Shown here: positions 26,817 through 35,155 of the stretch, piece after piece
How the letters are laid out: each line of letters starts with the position of its first letter
Numbering within the stretch: position 1 is the first letter of the stretch
Source of the DNA: Panacagrimonas sp052389915
GTDB taxonomy: Bacteria; Pseudomonadota; Gammaproteobacteria; Nevskiales; Nevskiaceae
Reading direction: 5' to 3'
DNA: 64,000 nt
Assembly: GCA_052389915.1 (NCBI GenBank)
Contig: JBQTHL010000080.1
Span: 16,503 to 80,502, forward strand
The notes under the pieces: model-generated
Told to the model about the DNA's origin: nothing
Seen by the model: only the letters and a program-made list of their open reading frames with translations
Databases searched by the model: none
Position numbers and translations under genes: made by a program

Positions 26817-27941
26817 TCAGCAACCCGCGGTCGCAGCCTTGCCGGCCCGGTCCCCGGCCTCTCCGATCCAGTCCGGCCAGCCGGCGCGGCGATTCTGCTC
26901 ACGGGCGAGCGCGCGCTCCTCTGCGGTGGCGTATTCGAGATCCCAGCGCTTGAGTGCCGGCATGATGATCCGGCGGTGCCACAGCGGCGGAATCAGGGCG
27001 ACGAAGAAGCAGGTGAACAGGCTCGGCATCGGGATCGCGTCCTGGTGCGGCACCAGCTTGTTGTAAGGCATGTACGAATCCTGGTGATGCCCTGCGTGGT
27101 TCGTGATCTCGTAGGACACGACACGCGACAGCTCGCTCATGTGGTTCCACACGTGGCGGTTGCCGATCCTCGCACCCGGCAGACGGATCAGGCCGTAGTG
27201 CTGGAAGTAATTGAACGACTCCACCCACAGCCGCGCCGCGAGCATGCCGGCGACGGTGAGCGCCACCGCGGGCCAGCCGCCGACGGCAAAGATCGCACCC
27301 TGGAAAATTATCTGCACGAGCAGCCAGGACCAGGTGCGGTTGCGCCAGTTCCAGAAACTCAGGCCGCGCTTCTTCAGCGACTGGTTCTCCAGTTTGAATC
27401 CGATGCTGAAGCTCACGTACAGCTCGTGCAGCGCGAACCAGTAGAGATTCTGCCCGCGCGGCGCGGTGTCGCCGTCATCCGGCGTGCACACCTCGATGTG
27501 GTGCCCGGCGATGTGACCGATGTCGCGGATGCCATCGAACATGCATATCTGGGTGATGCGGCCCAGCAGACGCGAAGGTACGTGCCGGCGATGCCACAGC
27601 TCGTGCGCCGCCGGCCCGCCGGGGACGACCGAGATCCACATCAGCGACAGGAAGCTGCCGACGATCTGCGAGGTGCCGAGCGTATCGACCGACAAACGCC
27701 AAGCTGCGACGAAATAGATCGCCAACGATCCGATCGCACCCACCCAGACCGGCGCCGTGGACCAGAAGCCGCTCGGCATCTGTCGCGGCCGCATATTGCG
27801 CGGCAGGAAACTGTCGACGAAGGCCAGGACGGGAAACGTGGCGATGCCCAGCCACACCCAGTCGCCGCCGAGCACGAAGCCGGCGATGCCGGCCGCCACG
27901 ATCCCATTGGGAATCAGCCAGAACTTCAGATAGTCGCTCAT
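26817..27941 (-). CDS. AlkB-type integral-membrane di-iron alkane/terpenoid monooxygenase
   Basis: A 374-residue inner-membrane hydroxylase. Histidine boxes: HELWHRRH (HExxHxxH), HIAGHHIE (HxxxHH), NYFQHYG and NHAGHHQDSY, which hold the di-iron centre; several membrane segments lie in the N-terminal half. It would hydroxylate a terminal carbon using electrons from rubredoxin, none of which is encoded nearby. The ATG at 27941 follows AAAGGTGAAGTC. About 70 bases after the DUF7064/7065-like gene. Related to the gene at 54002-55117. True substrate (alkane, cyclic terpene, steroid side chain) unresolved. Confidence 0.9.
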   Translation of the reverse strand: MSDYLKFWLIPNGIVAAGIAGFVLGGDWVWLGIATFPVLAFVDSFLPRNMRPRQMPSGFWSTAPVWVGAIGSLAIYFVAAWRLSVDTLGTSQIVGSFLSLMWISVVPGGPAAHELWHRRHVPSRLLGRITQICMFDGIRDIGHIAGHHIEVCTPDDGDTAPRGQNLYWFALHELYVSFSIGFKLENQSLKKRGLSFWNWRNRTWSWLLVQIIFQGAIFAVGGWPAVALTVAGMLAARLWVESFNYFQHYGLIRLPGARIGNRHVWNHMSELSRVVSYEITNHAGHHQDSYMPYNKLVPHQDAIPMPSLFTCFFVALIPPLWHRRIIMPALKRWDLEYATAEERALAREQNRRAGWPDWIGEAGDRAGKAATAGC

Positions 27942-28010
27942 GACTTCACCTTTTTCTCGCTCCGACCGGCTTGCGCGTGCCGGCCCCTGTACCTTACTCG
28001 CCGCGCGCAA

Positions 28011-29135
28011 TCAGATCGGCGGGTGTTGCTGTACTTGCTCGTAGCGGGCGTAACCCTTGCCCACGCCGTATTCCATGATTCCGTAACCCAACTCTTCACC
28101 CATCCGCACCTCGATCGCGTGATCGCACAGCGTGCGCGCGAGCTTGCGGGTTGCCGGGTCCTCCAGATTCCAGCGGTCGTGCTCGACGTGGAGCTTTCCC
28201 TTGTCGTCCCCGTGGAACCAGCCATTGAGGCCGCCGTACAGACCGCCCTTGAGGAAGTACCGCGCCGGCAGCGTGCGGATCGACAGCAGGCGCTGCGATC
28301 CGTCGTCCAGCTTCACGTCGAACGTGGCGCTGGCCACGGTCTGCCCGTGCGGGTCGTTCGCCCACTGAATCTCGTGACTCACGCCTGCCATCCGCCTGCC
28401 GGCCTGCGGCTTCTCGCCCAGGGGCAGCACTTCCTCGCCGGAGAGATAGATGAACTCACCGGGCGCACGCTCCTTGAAGAACACGTGCAGGCCCTTCTTC
28501 GTGAACTGCACTGTCGTCCAGGCGTAGAAAAACGGCGGGTAGAACGTGACCGGCGGAAGGGCCTCGTCCGTGCGCATCTCGGCACGGATGCCCCAGGAGT
28601 GGTCGCGCTGACCGAGCCAGCCCTGCGGTTCGATCGCGCGGCGCTGACCGTCCACCTCGATCCAGCCGCAGTACGCACCGAGTTGCTGGCCACGCGCCAT
28701 GTGCTCGGTGATGCGGCCGTTGCGGCGACGGAAATGCGGTTCTTCCTCGTGCGCGTTCAAGGTGCCGAGGAATTCGAGATCGAGGCTTAGGCCCGATTCG
28801 TTCGGGGCGAGACTCAGGCGATGACGGCGCAGGCCTTCCAGCACCTCGATCTTCAGCGGACCGACAGTCGTCTCCAACGGACTCATCGTTGGATGGGGCC
28901 GCAGCCGGCGCGAGGCGCGGAAGTTGATCTGCTTCGTACCGACGGTGACGCCGGCGAACGCATCCATCACGTTGCGGTTCGGGTGGTATCCCAGGCCGAT
29001 ATCGAAGATCAGGTCGCCGGACTTCGGATGCCCCGTGTACCAGAGCCGTTCCATCCAGGAAGGATCGCTGTTGCCGACGTGGTCGAAGGTCGTCGGCAAC
29101 TGGTGACCGATCAGGTCGTCTTGTGCGGTCAGCAT
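28011..29135 (-). CDS. DUF7064/DUF7065-like protein (copy 1)
   Basis: A 374-residue beta-rich protein resembling the paired DUF7065/DUF7064 domains, a lipocalin-like fold distantly related to hydroxyneurosporene synthase (CrtC). Recognisable parts: the opening DLIGHQLPTTFDHVGNSDP, FDIGLGYHPNRNVMDAF, PLKIEVLEGLRRHRL and WLGQRDHSWGIR. The last has the D-x-SWG motif. It shares these segments with the gene at 39352-40458 (AWGARDRSWGVR; PIDIEVLEGLRRIRL). In hydrocarbon and steroid degraders such genes lie next to kinase-like and AlkB/P450 genes; function not established. Could be a hydrating/isomerising or carrier protein for hydrophobic substrates. Confidence 0.7.
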   Translation of the reverse strand: MLTAQDDLIGHQLPTTFDHVGNSDPSWMERLWYTGHPKSGDLIFDIGLGYHPNRNVMDAFAGVTVGTKQINFRASRRLRPHPTMSPLETTVGPLKIEVLEGLRRHRLSLAPNESGLSLDLEFLGTLNAHEEEPHFRRRNGRITEHMARGQQLGAYCGWIEVDGQRRAIEPQGWLGQRDHSWGIRAEMRTDEALPPVTFYPPFFYAWTTVQFTKKGLHVFFKERAPGEFIYLSGEEVLPLGEKPQAGRRMAGVSHEIQWANDPHGQTVASATFDVKLDDGSQRLLSIRTLPARYFLKGGLYGGLNGWFHGDDKGKLHVEHDRWNLEDPATRKLARTLCDHAIEVRMGEELGYGIMEYGVGKGYARYEQVQQHPPI

Positions 29136-29148
29136 GTGTGTTCTCGTT

Positions 29149-29619
29149 CTATTCCGATCCGCTCGACATTTCGGCGAACATCGGCTTGGCCGAGGTCTGC
29201 AATTCCCACTTGAGCTGCCGATCCATGTACGCGCGCAGTTGCGTCTCGATGGCGGCGGCCTTGCCCGCCTCCAGTGGCGCCGTGCCGTGCCACACGATCA
29301 GTGCGCAGATGCGGTCTTCGTTCTCGTCACGCGCGGCTTCCAGGTCCTTCACGCGCAGGCCCGCGTCCGCAGCCTGCGGCAGGGCCGGCGCATCCGTGCC
29401 CGCCAGCAGCGGCGCGAGCGCCTCGCGCAACGCGAACTGGGCGGCGATCTGCCCGAAGACGAACTCCGGCGACCAGTTCGCGCGCAGGCCGATGCTGTTG
29501 AGCAGGTAGATCACGCCAAAGGCCTGCCCGCGCGCGAACTCGGTGCCGACATGCGGAATGACCTCGTTGCGCAAGGTGGCCGACATACCCTCGATCAGCC
29601 GCTCGAGCGAGTTATTCAT
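29149..29619 (-). CDS. Small helical protein of unknown function
   Basis: A 156-residue protein, predicted all-helical (LERLIEGMSATLRNEVIPHVGTE). I recognise no motif. Its ATG overlaps the phosphotransferase stop (ATGA at 29616-29619), so the two are translationally coupled; the DUF7064/7065-like gene follows 13 bases later. It occupies the same place beside a kinase-like gene as the DUF6285-like gene at 41474-41974, and both contain an N-terminal 'L-R-x-E' helix, so they may be functional equivalents. That link is inference. Confidence 0.65.
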   Translation of the reverse strand: MNNSLERLIEGMSATLRNEVIPHVGTEFARGQAFGVIYLLNSIGLRANWSPEFVFGQIAAQFALREALAPLLAGTDAPALPQAADAGLRVKDLEAARDENEDRICALIVWHGTAPLEAGKAAAIETQLRAYMDRQLKWELQTSAKPMFAEMSSGSE

Positions 29620-30665
29620 AGGGCTCCCACCGGCAGCATCTTGGAGATCTGGCGCAGCACCGGCGCAATCTGGGTGCCCATCGCCGGCATGCGCATGTCG
29701 TTGAACCGCCCTTCCTCGTAACAGCGCACCGCGGCAATGTGCGTAATGGCGAGCTTGACCAACGAGAACACGAGGTAGAAATGCAGCGATGCGAGGTCGA
29801 CCTTGAATCCCGCCTCGCGCTCGTACTGCGCGATGAAGTCTTCCTTCTTCAACAGCCGGCAGACAAGGCCGGACCCGCCGGTGTACTGCGGCAGGAAGGC
29901 CCAGCCGAGGTCCTCGTGCGGATCGCCGAGGTGCACCAGTTCCCAGTCGAGGATCGCCGTGATGCGGCCGTCCTGCTCGAGGAAATTGCCCAGGCGATAG
30001 TCGCCGTGAATCGGGCTCACTCTAGGCGCGATGGGCAGGTTCCGGCGCAGCCAGCGGAATGCCCAGGTCAGCATCGGGTGGGGTTTGAGCGCCCAGCGTT
30101 CGCGGTTGCGCTCCCATTCCTCGACCAGGCGGATCGCAGCGTTTTCGCAGGTCGCGCCGCCACCGGCGAATCCTTCCTTGCCGCGCCATTCGCAGGTGTG
30201 CAGGCCGGCCAGCGCGGAGACGAACTGCTGGCCAATGCTCAGCCGATAGCTTTCCTCGAAACCGGCGGTGCTGTCGCTGACCCAGGGTACCGGCGCCGAA
30301 CCCGCCACGCGCTCGCCGATGAAGAACGGCGCACCGAGAAGGGAGGCATCGTCGTTCCAATAGTACGAACGTGGCGCCGGCACCTTCGTGCCTTCCAGCA
30401 ACTTGAGCGCGGCGTGCTGCGGGTGCGCACTGTAGGGCGCGAACAGGCCGTACGACGGACCGAGGCGCAGGATCAGACCCTGCTCCTTCGCAGACCCGTC
30501 TTCGCGTGCGCTGAACCCATACGTGATCCAGGAAAAGCCGACCGCATAGCGAGTGAAAGCGCCGAGCGTCCAGGCCTTGCCGGTCTCGCGCTTCAGATAC
30601 GCGAGCAGCCGCTCGCGCAGCACCGTCTCGTTCGTGAAGTCCGGCAAAGGCTTTGCGTCGGCCAT
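29616..30665 (-). CDS. Phosphotransferase family protein (APH/ACAD10-like kinase fold)
   Basis: A 349-residue aminoglycoside-phosphotransferase-like protein. The catalytic loop is SPIHGDYRLGNFLEQDG (HGDxxxxN), followed by the metal-binding AILDWELVHLGDPHEDLGW. This subgroup resembles the kinase domain of ACAD10/ACAD11 and is common in fatty acid and steroid degradation loci, where it may phosphorylate a hydroxyacyl-CoA to enable dehydration. The ATG at 30665 follows the SDR stop by 14 bases. Paralogous in role to the gene at 40455-41477. Confidence 0.85.
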   Translation of the reverse strand: MADAKPLPDFTNETVLRERLLAYLKRETGKAWTLGAFTRYAVGFSWITYGFSAREDGSAKEQGLILRLGPSYGLFAPYSAHPQHAALKLLEGTKVPAPRSYYWNDDASLLGAPFFIGERVAGSAPVPWVSDSTAGFEESYRLSIGQQFVSALAGLHTCEWRGKEGFAGGGATCENAAIRLVEEWERNRERWALKPHPMLTWAFRWLRRNLPIAPRVSPIHGDYRLGNFLEQDGRITAILDWELVHLGDPHEDLGWAFLPQYTGGSGLVCRLLKKEDFIAQYEREAGFKVDLASLHFYLVFSLVKLAITHIAAVRCYEEGRFNDMRMPAMGTQIAPVLRQISKMLPVGAL

Positions 30666-30679
30666 GTTCGTCACAGGCC

Positions 30680-31582
30680 TCAGACCTTGGCCTTGCGGCT
30701 CGAATGCTTCTTCGGTCCTTCGGTCAGTACCTTGGGTGGCGCTTCGAGGTGAAAGCCGTCGAAGGCCTCGGAGTTGCACTCCTGGCGCAGCGGGCCCCAG
30801 CAGACGCGCGCGTTGGGCGAACCGCCGTCGATGCGGATGCAGGCTCCCGTGACGTATGCCGCGCCGGGCGACAGCAGGTAGACGATGGCGCTGGAAATCT
30901 CGGAGGCATTGCCCCAGCGCTGCAGCGGGATCGTCTTCGGAATATCGCGGAAGAACTGCTGCGCTTCCGGCTCGTAGGTGTCGAGCCCGCTGCTGGCGAT
31001 GCAGCCCGGCGCCACCGCGTTCACGCGCACGCCGTAGCTGGCCCATTCCGACGACACGCTCTCGGTGAGCGTCCACATGCCGCCGCGGGCCGCGGCCGAG
31101 TGCGCGTAGTTGGGCCAGCCGCCCCAGATGTCCGCGATCATGTTCACGATCGCGCCGCCGTTGGCCTTCATCCATCGCTTGTAGGTCTCGCGCATGAAGA
31201 TGAAACCGCCGACGAGGTTGTTGCGGACCACGGCTTCGAAGCCCTTGGTGCTGATGTCCTCCGCGGGCATGCGGTACTGGCCGCCGGCATTGTTGACCAG
31301 GCCGTCGATCCGGCCGTGTGCCGCCAGGACGGCGTCGATGGTCTCGCCGACCATCGCCTCCTCGCGGATGTCGCAGACGTGCGTCGTCACCCGGCCGCCC
31401 TGCTGCTCGATCTCGGCCTTGACGGCGTCAAGCTTTTCGAACTTGCGCCCGACGATAGCGACAGTGGCGCCGAGCGCCGCGAGTTCGTGCGCGGTGCAGC
31501 GGCCGATGCCGCTGCCGCCGCCGGTCACGATGAAGACCTGGCCTGCAAAGAGGTCGGCGCGGTAGATCGACTTGTAGCCCAT
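30680..31582 (-). CDS. Short-chain dehydrogenase/reductase, 2,4-dienoyl/enoyl-CoA reductase-like
   Basis: A 300-residue SDR: VFIVTGGGSGIGRCTAHEL cofactor loop, LVNNAGGQY, and RIDGGSPNAR near the end, plus a C-terminal tail with a Lys/Arg-rich end. At the active site it reads NYAHSAAARGGM, closer to the H-x4-K arrangement of 2,4-dienoyl-CoA reductases than to the usual Y-x3-K, with Arg in the Lys position. An enoyl- or dienoyl-CoA substrate would suit its operon with kinase-like and AlkB genes. ATG at 31582 with GAGGAGG upstream. Confidence 0.82.
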   Translation of the reverse strand: MGYKSIYRADLFAGQVFIVTGGGSGIGRCTAHELAALGATVAIVGRKFEKLDAVKAEIEQQGGRVTTHVCDIREEAMVGETIDAVLAAHGRIDGLVNNAGGQYRMPAEDISTKGFEAVVRNNLVGGFIFMRETYKRWMKANGGAIVNMIADIWGGWPNYAHSAAARGGMWTLTESVSSEWASYGVRVNAVAPGCIASSGLDTYEPEAQQFFRDIPKTIPLQRWGNASEISSAIVYLLSPGAAYVTGACIRIDGGSPNARVCWGPLRQECNSEAFDGFHLEAPPKVLTEGPKKHSSRKAKV

Positions 31583-31595
31583 GTCGGTCCTCCTC

Positions 31596-31793
31596 TCAGA
31601 GTGCGCCGACGGTGAAGGCATCGCCGGTGCCGGTCAGGATAGCAACCCGCAGATCGGGGTCGTCGCGGAAATCCTTCCAGGCGTCGCAAAGCAGGAGGTG
31701 GGTCTCGTAGTCGACCGCGTTCTTGCACTCGGGACGGTTGAGCATGACGTAGGCGACCTCACCCTTCTTCTCGTACAGCACCTTCTTCGACAT
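31596..31793 (-). pseudogene. Truncated enoyl-CoA hydratase (N-terminal 65 residues only)
   Basis: MSKKVLYEKKGEVAYVMLNRPECKNAVDYE is a clear crotonase N-terminus, and the frame runs to GTGDAFTVGAL, which is the start of the first oxyanion-hole segment, then stops. The other ~200 residues are missing; the SDR gene starts 14 bases later. The gene keeps a good start (AGGAGAAATCCCG before ATG), so the fragment may still be translated as a leader for the operon. Most likely an internal deletion fused it to the SDR region. Confidence 0.75.
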
Positions 31794-31858
31794 CGGGATT
31801 TCTCCTAAGAGGAAACCGGTTCACGCCGGCCGGACTGGCGGTCTTGTGCGAAAGCGGC

Positions 31859-32386
31859 TCAGGCGGCCATGCGCAGGCTGCGCGGGCTCTTGTCCAACGA
31901 CACGATCAGCTTGCGGAGGACGCGCTCCAGCATCGCGAACTCGTCGTCGCCGAGATCGGAGAAAGCGTTTTCGATCGGCTCGCGTAGCTGCGGAGCGGCA
32001 TCCAGCGCCTTGGTGCGACCTCCCGGCGTGATCGTGATGACGTGACGACGCGCATCGCGCGGATCGATGCTGCGGACGACGTACCCATCGTCGATCAACT
32101 CTTCGAGCAGCCGGGTCATGTTGGCGCGACTGGTGCCGACCATTTCGCTCAGCTCGCCAGGCGAGGCCGAGCCGCTCTCGTTCGCCACCAGCAAGCACAA
32201 CACATGAAACGTGTGCTCGGTCAACCCCATCGAGCGGAACACCGGCTCGAAAAAATTGCCGAGCCCGAACTGGGTGATGCGCAGCAAGCGAACCATCACG
32301 GTTCCCGGCATCGATAACTCCGGCAGCGCCCGTCCCATCAGGGGCGTACTAACCGCTACTTGGGTAAGCCGCTCAGATCCTTTCAT
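31859..32386 (-). CDS. MarR family transcriptional regulator
   Basis: A 175-residue winged-helix protein. Core: SASPGELSEMVGTSRANMTRLLEELIDDGYVVRSIDPRDARRHVITITPGG, giving the HTH and the wing DPRDARR. MarR proteins bind palindromes as dimers and release on binding small aromatics or acyl-CoA. It lies upstream of the truncated crotonase/SDR/kinase/alkB run on the same strand and probably controls it. A palindrome, TTCATGTATGAA, begins 17 bases upstream of its ATG. Divergent from the TetR gene at 32758. Confidence 0.87.
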   Translation of the reverse strand: MKGSERLTQVAVSTPLMGRALPELSMPGTVMVRLLRITQFGLGNFFEPVFRSMGLTEHTFHVLCLLVANESGSASPGELSEMVGTSRANMTRLLEELIDDGYVVRSIDPRDARRHVITITPGGRTKALDAAPQLREPIENAFSDLGDDEFAMLERVLRKLIVSLDKSPRSLRMAA

Positions 32387-32403
32387 GATCGTTACGAATA
32401 TGG

Positions 32404-32415
32404 TTCATGTATGAA
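32404..32415. promoter_or_regulatory. Palindrome upstream of marR, candidate autoregulatory operator
   Basis: TTCAT-GT-ATGAA has perfect 5-bp arms and sits 18-29 bases upstream of the marR ATG in a locally AT-rich stretch likely to contain its promoter. Confidence 0.4.
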
Positions 32416-32757
32416 TTAAATTAACGCATGGCAACGCCGCAGAAGCAATGCCGACCGGACGCATTCACCTTCGTTCGGCGATCCGTTCATCCCCTCCGAA
32501 GCCAATCGGGCCATCCTTCTGGATGCGAGACGACGTGGCAAAGTCCCCGCGATGGCACCGGACCGGATCTCGCCACCTCGCTATCTACGGCACGGCGAGA
32601 GCAGCACCGCCGAGTTGAAGGCAAAGCGGCAAGGTGATGATGCAGGCGCCGCGGGAGCAGTTGCTGAAGTGCAGCTACGGTCTTGTCCGGTATTCCGGGA
32701 TAATCCTCGAAATCCCGCCAGATGCTTTACCCCGGCACTCACCGCGAACAAACCCCG
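32416..32757. other. Intergenic region between divergent regulators
   Basis: About 340 bases between marR and tetR with no supported gene. It must contain the promoter for the tetR gene; no further clear operator was seen. Confidence 0.4.
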
Positions 32758-33405
32758 ATGTCTTTGCGTGAAAAACAGATGGCGCAGCGCCGCACACGCA
32801 TTCTGAGTGCGGCGGAGAAACTGATCCGCAGAACCGGCGGGACGGACTTCACGATGAACGCGCTTGCGCACGAGGCGGAGGTCAGCCCGGCGACTCCATT
32901 CAATCTGTTCGGCACCAAGGAAGGCCTGCTATACGAACTGCTGTTGCGCTCGCTCAAGGAATTCTTTTCGCGGGCGCTGGCGCAGCAGTCCAACGATCCG
33001 GTCGAGCGCGTGGTGCTGGCGGCGCAGGCGGCAGTCGATGTATTCGTCGACAACCCCAAGCAGTTGCGGCCGCTATACCGCTTCCTGCTCGGCGTGATCG
33101 ATCCGAAATCGCGGCCCGAGTTTCTTCTGCGCTCGCACGGGTACTGGCGTATTTCGCTGGACGCGGCGGTGGCCGCGGGCTGGATGGACGAGAACGAAGC
33201 TGACGCGGTGGCCTCCGGCCTGCTGGCGCACATCCTGGGCGTGCTGGACCTGTGGGTGCACCGCGACATCACCGATGCGGAACTGAAAGACCATCTCGTT
33301 CAAGGTGTGCTGCTGCACCTGGCTCCCTTCGTGCGCGCCAAGCAACTGCCGGCCCTGCGCGCGCGTCTCAAGCAGATCATGCTGGCGCTGGCCCGGGCGC
33401 GCTGA
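32758..33405 (+). CDS. TetR family transcriptional regulator
   Basis: From ATG 32758 a 215-residue protein with a TetR DNA-binding domain: RTRILSAAEKLIRRTGGTDFTMNALAHEAEVSPATPFNLFGTKEGLLYEL. The long helical C-terminus suggests a hydrophobic ligand. An in-frame ATG at 32722 would add 12 residues without homology. It faces away from marR and is followed, after a REP-like hairpin, by the convergent acyl-CoA ligase gene. Which genes it controls is not evident. Confidence 0.85.
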   Translation: MSLREKQMAQRRTRILSAAEKLIRRTGGTDFTMNALAHEAEVSPATPFNLFGTKEGLLYELLLRSLKEFFSRALAQQSNDPVERVVLAAQAAVDVFVDNPKQLRPLYRFLLGVIDPKSRPEFLLRSHGYWRISLDAAVAAGWMDENEADAVASGLLAHILGVLDLWVHRDITDAELKDHLVQGVLLHLAPFVRAKQLPALRARLKQIMLALARAR

Positions 33406-33423
33406 GCGCAGGCCGCGAGCAGC

Positions 33424-33483
33424 TGTAGGTCGGGCTTCAGCCCTACATCCCGGCTGGCAAGTCAGGCTGAAGCCCGACCTACA
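33424..33483. repeat. REP-like hairpin, type A copy 1
   Basis: TGTAGGTCGGGCTTCAGCC at 33424-33442 is matched by its exact reverse complement at 33465-33483 around a 22-base loop. The left arm is identical to 39272-39290. It lies between convergent genes, as REP elements often do, and may stall exonucleases or end transcription. Confidence 0.8.
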
Positions 33484-33493
33484 CGGACCGGGT

Positions 33494-35032
33494 TCAGCTC
33501 CCCGCAATGCGCCGATCACGCCCCGCCCAATAGGGCTCCCGCATCGCCTTGCGCTTGATCTTGCCGACGGCGGTCCGCAACAACGGCTCGGTGCGAATCT
33601 GCACGCCGCCGGGCTTCTTGTAGCTGCCCAGGCCGTCGGCCACCATCTGCACGATCTCGGCTTCGGTGACGCGCGCGCCCTCTGCCACCACGCAGATCGC
33701 GAACGGCGTTTCGCCCCATTTCTCGTGCGGCACGCCGAATACCGCGACTTCCAGCACCCCAGGATGATGGGCGATGACGTTCTCCAACTCCGTGGGCCAG
33801 ATGTTGTAGCCGCCAGAGATGATCATGTCGTCGGCGCGATCCAGCAGATACAGATACCCATTGCTGTCGATGCGACCGATGTCGCCGGTCTTGATCCAGC
33901 CATCGACGATGCGCTCGCGCGTGGCCTCCTCGTTGTTCCAGAACGCAGTCATCTGGCCGTCGGTCTTGGCCACGATCTCGCCGATCTCGCCGAGCGGCAG
34001 CGGGCGGTTGTCCTCGTCCCAGATTTCCACCATCGCGAAGGGCAGCGGCATGCCGCAGGCGCGCAAGGGCGTGGAGCCTTCAATTTTTGCAAACCACTGG
34101 CGCGGACCCATGAACGCAATCGGCAGCGCCTCGGTCTGGCCATAGCCCTGAAACAGCACGTCGCCGAACAGTTCGTGTGCGGCCAGCGCGGTGGCGTCCT
34201 GAATCGGCGCCGTTCCGACCAGCACGCATTGCAGGCTGCTGTAATCGCGTGCGCGCGCCGAAGGTTCGCGCAGGATGGCCTGCAACATGGTGGGCGCGAG
34301 CACGGTGTACTTGATGCGCTCGGCTTCGATCAGGCGCGTGGTGCTGTCCACCTCGAAGCGATCGACCATCACGTTGCAACCGCCCGCCAGCCAGATGGGC
34401 AGATATTGATAACCCGAGGCGTGCGAGATGGCGCCCACGTGCAGGCATTTGTCGCCCGGCTCCACCGGCGGAAAAATGTAGAACCAGTCGCGCCCCGCGG
34501 CGAGCCAGGACTTGTGCGAGTAAGCGACGGCCTTGGCCTTGCCGGTGGTGCCGCCGGTATGGCGGATGATGAACCAGTCGTCCGGCTTGACCGGCACGTC
34601 GGACTCGATGTCGCTCTGCCCGGCGAGCCAAGCCTCGTAGCCCGCGTCGCGCACGATGACGCGCATCATCTCCGGCAGTTCGCGCTCGATGCCGGCCACG
34701 TCGACGGCGTACTTCTCGCTGACCAGCAGCACGCGGCAGTTCGTGTGCCGCATCATGTGGGCGTGCGAGTCGCGATCGTTGCGCGCGTATAGCGGCACAC
34801 GCACGAGGTTGGCCGCCGCTGCGCCTGCGAAGATGTCGGACGCCTCGATGGAATTGTCTTCCAGCACGGCCACGCGGTCGCCTGGTTTCAGGCCCAGGGC
34901 CAGCAGGCCATTGGCCAGGCGCAGGCCGCGGTTCCAGGCCTCGCGGAACGTCAACCTGCGATCGCCGTGAACCACGGCTTCGCGCTCGGCGAAGTGCAGC
35001 GCCGCGCGGCTCATCAGGCGTTTGATGTCCAT
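33494..35032 (-). CDS. AMP-dependent acyl-CoA synthetase-like protein
   Basis: A 512-residue ANL enzyme. Motifs: FIIRHTGGTTGKAKAVAYSH (P-loop, with HTGG and KAKAV in place of the usual YTSG and PKGV), GYGQTEALP, GWIKTGDIGRID, DRADDMIISGGYNIWPTELE and C-terminal VGKIKRKAMRE with the catalytic Lys. The ATG at 35032 has GGAGAGACAAGC upstream. It follows the thiolase-fusion gene on the same strand. The unusual P-loop may alter kinetics; the other active-site parts are intact. Substrate unknown; CoA activation fits the adjacent thiolase and P450. Confidence 0.84.
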   Translation of the reverse strand: MDIKRLMSRAALHFAEREAVVHGDRRLTFREAWNRGLRLANGLLALGLKPGDRVAVLEDNSIEASDIFAGAAAANLVRVPLYARNDRDSHAHMMRHTNCRVLLVSEKYAVDVAGIERELPEMMRVIVRDAGYEAWLAGQSDIESDVPVKPDDWFIIRHTGGTTGKAKAVAYSHKSWLAAGRDWFYIFPPVEPGDKCLHVGAISHASGYQYLPIWLAGGCNVMVDRFEVDSTTRLIEAERIKYTVLAPTMLQAILREPSARARDYSSLQCVLVGTAPIQDATALAAHELFGDVLFQGYGQTEALPIAFMGPRQWFAKIEGSTPLRACGMPLPFAMVEIWDEDNRPLPLGEIGEIVAKTDGQMTAFWNNEEATRERIVDGWIKTGDIGRIDSNGYLYLLDRADDMIISGGYNIWPTELENVIAHHPGVLEVAVFGVPHEKWGETPFAICVVAEGARVTEAEIVQMVADGLGSYKKPGGVQIRTEPLLRTAVGKIKRKAMREPYWAGRDRRIAGS

Positions 35033-35064
35033 CTGCTTGTCTCTCCTTCCATCAGTGCAGCCTT

Positions 35065-35155
35065 TGTAGGAGGGGCGTAAGTCCCGACAGCTCGCCCGAA
35101 ACCCCAATCCCGCTTCGTATTGCGAGCGCCGGTCGGGGCTTGCGCCCCTCCTACG
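35065..35155. repeat. REP-like hairpin, type B
   Basis: TGTAGGAGGGGC at the left (from 35065) pairs with GCCCCTCCTAC at the right (ending 35154), with further partial pairing (AAGTCCCGAC / GTCGGGGCTT) around a loop. The right arm covers the stop codon of the thiolase-fusion gene, so the gene's last codons come from the repeat. Confidence 0.7.

Noticed and set aside
29131..29142. GTCAGCATGTGT as a fourth copy of the 18-bp operator
   Set aside because: Only the central part matches and it overlaps the start codon of the DUF7064/7065-like gene.
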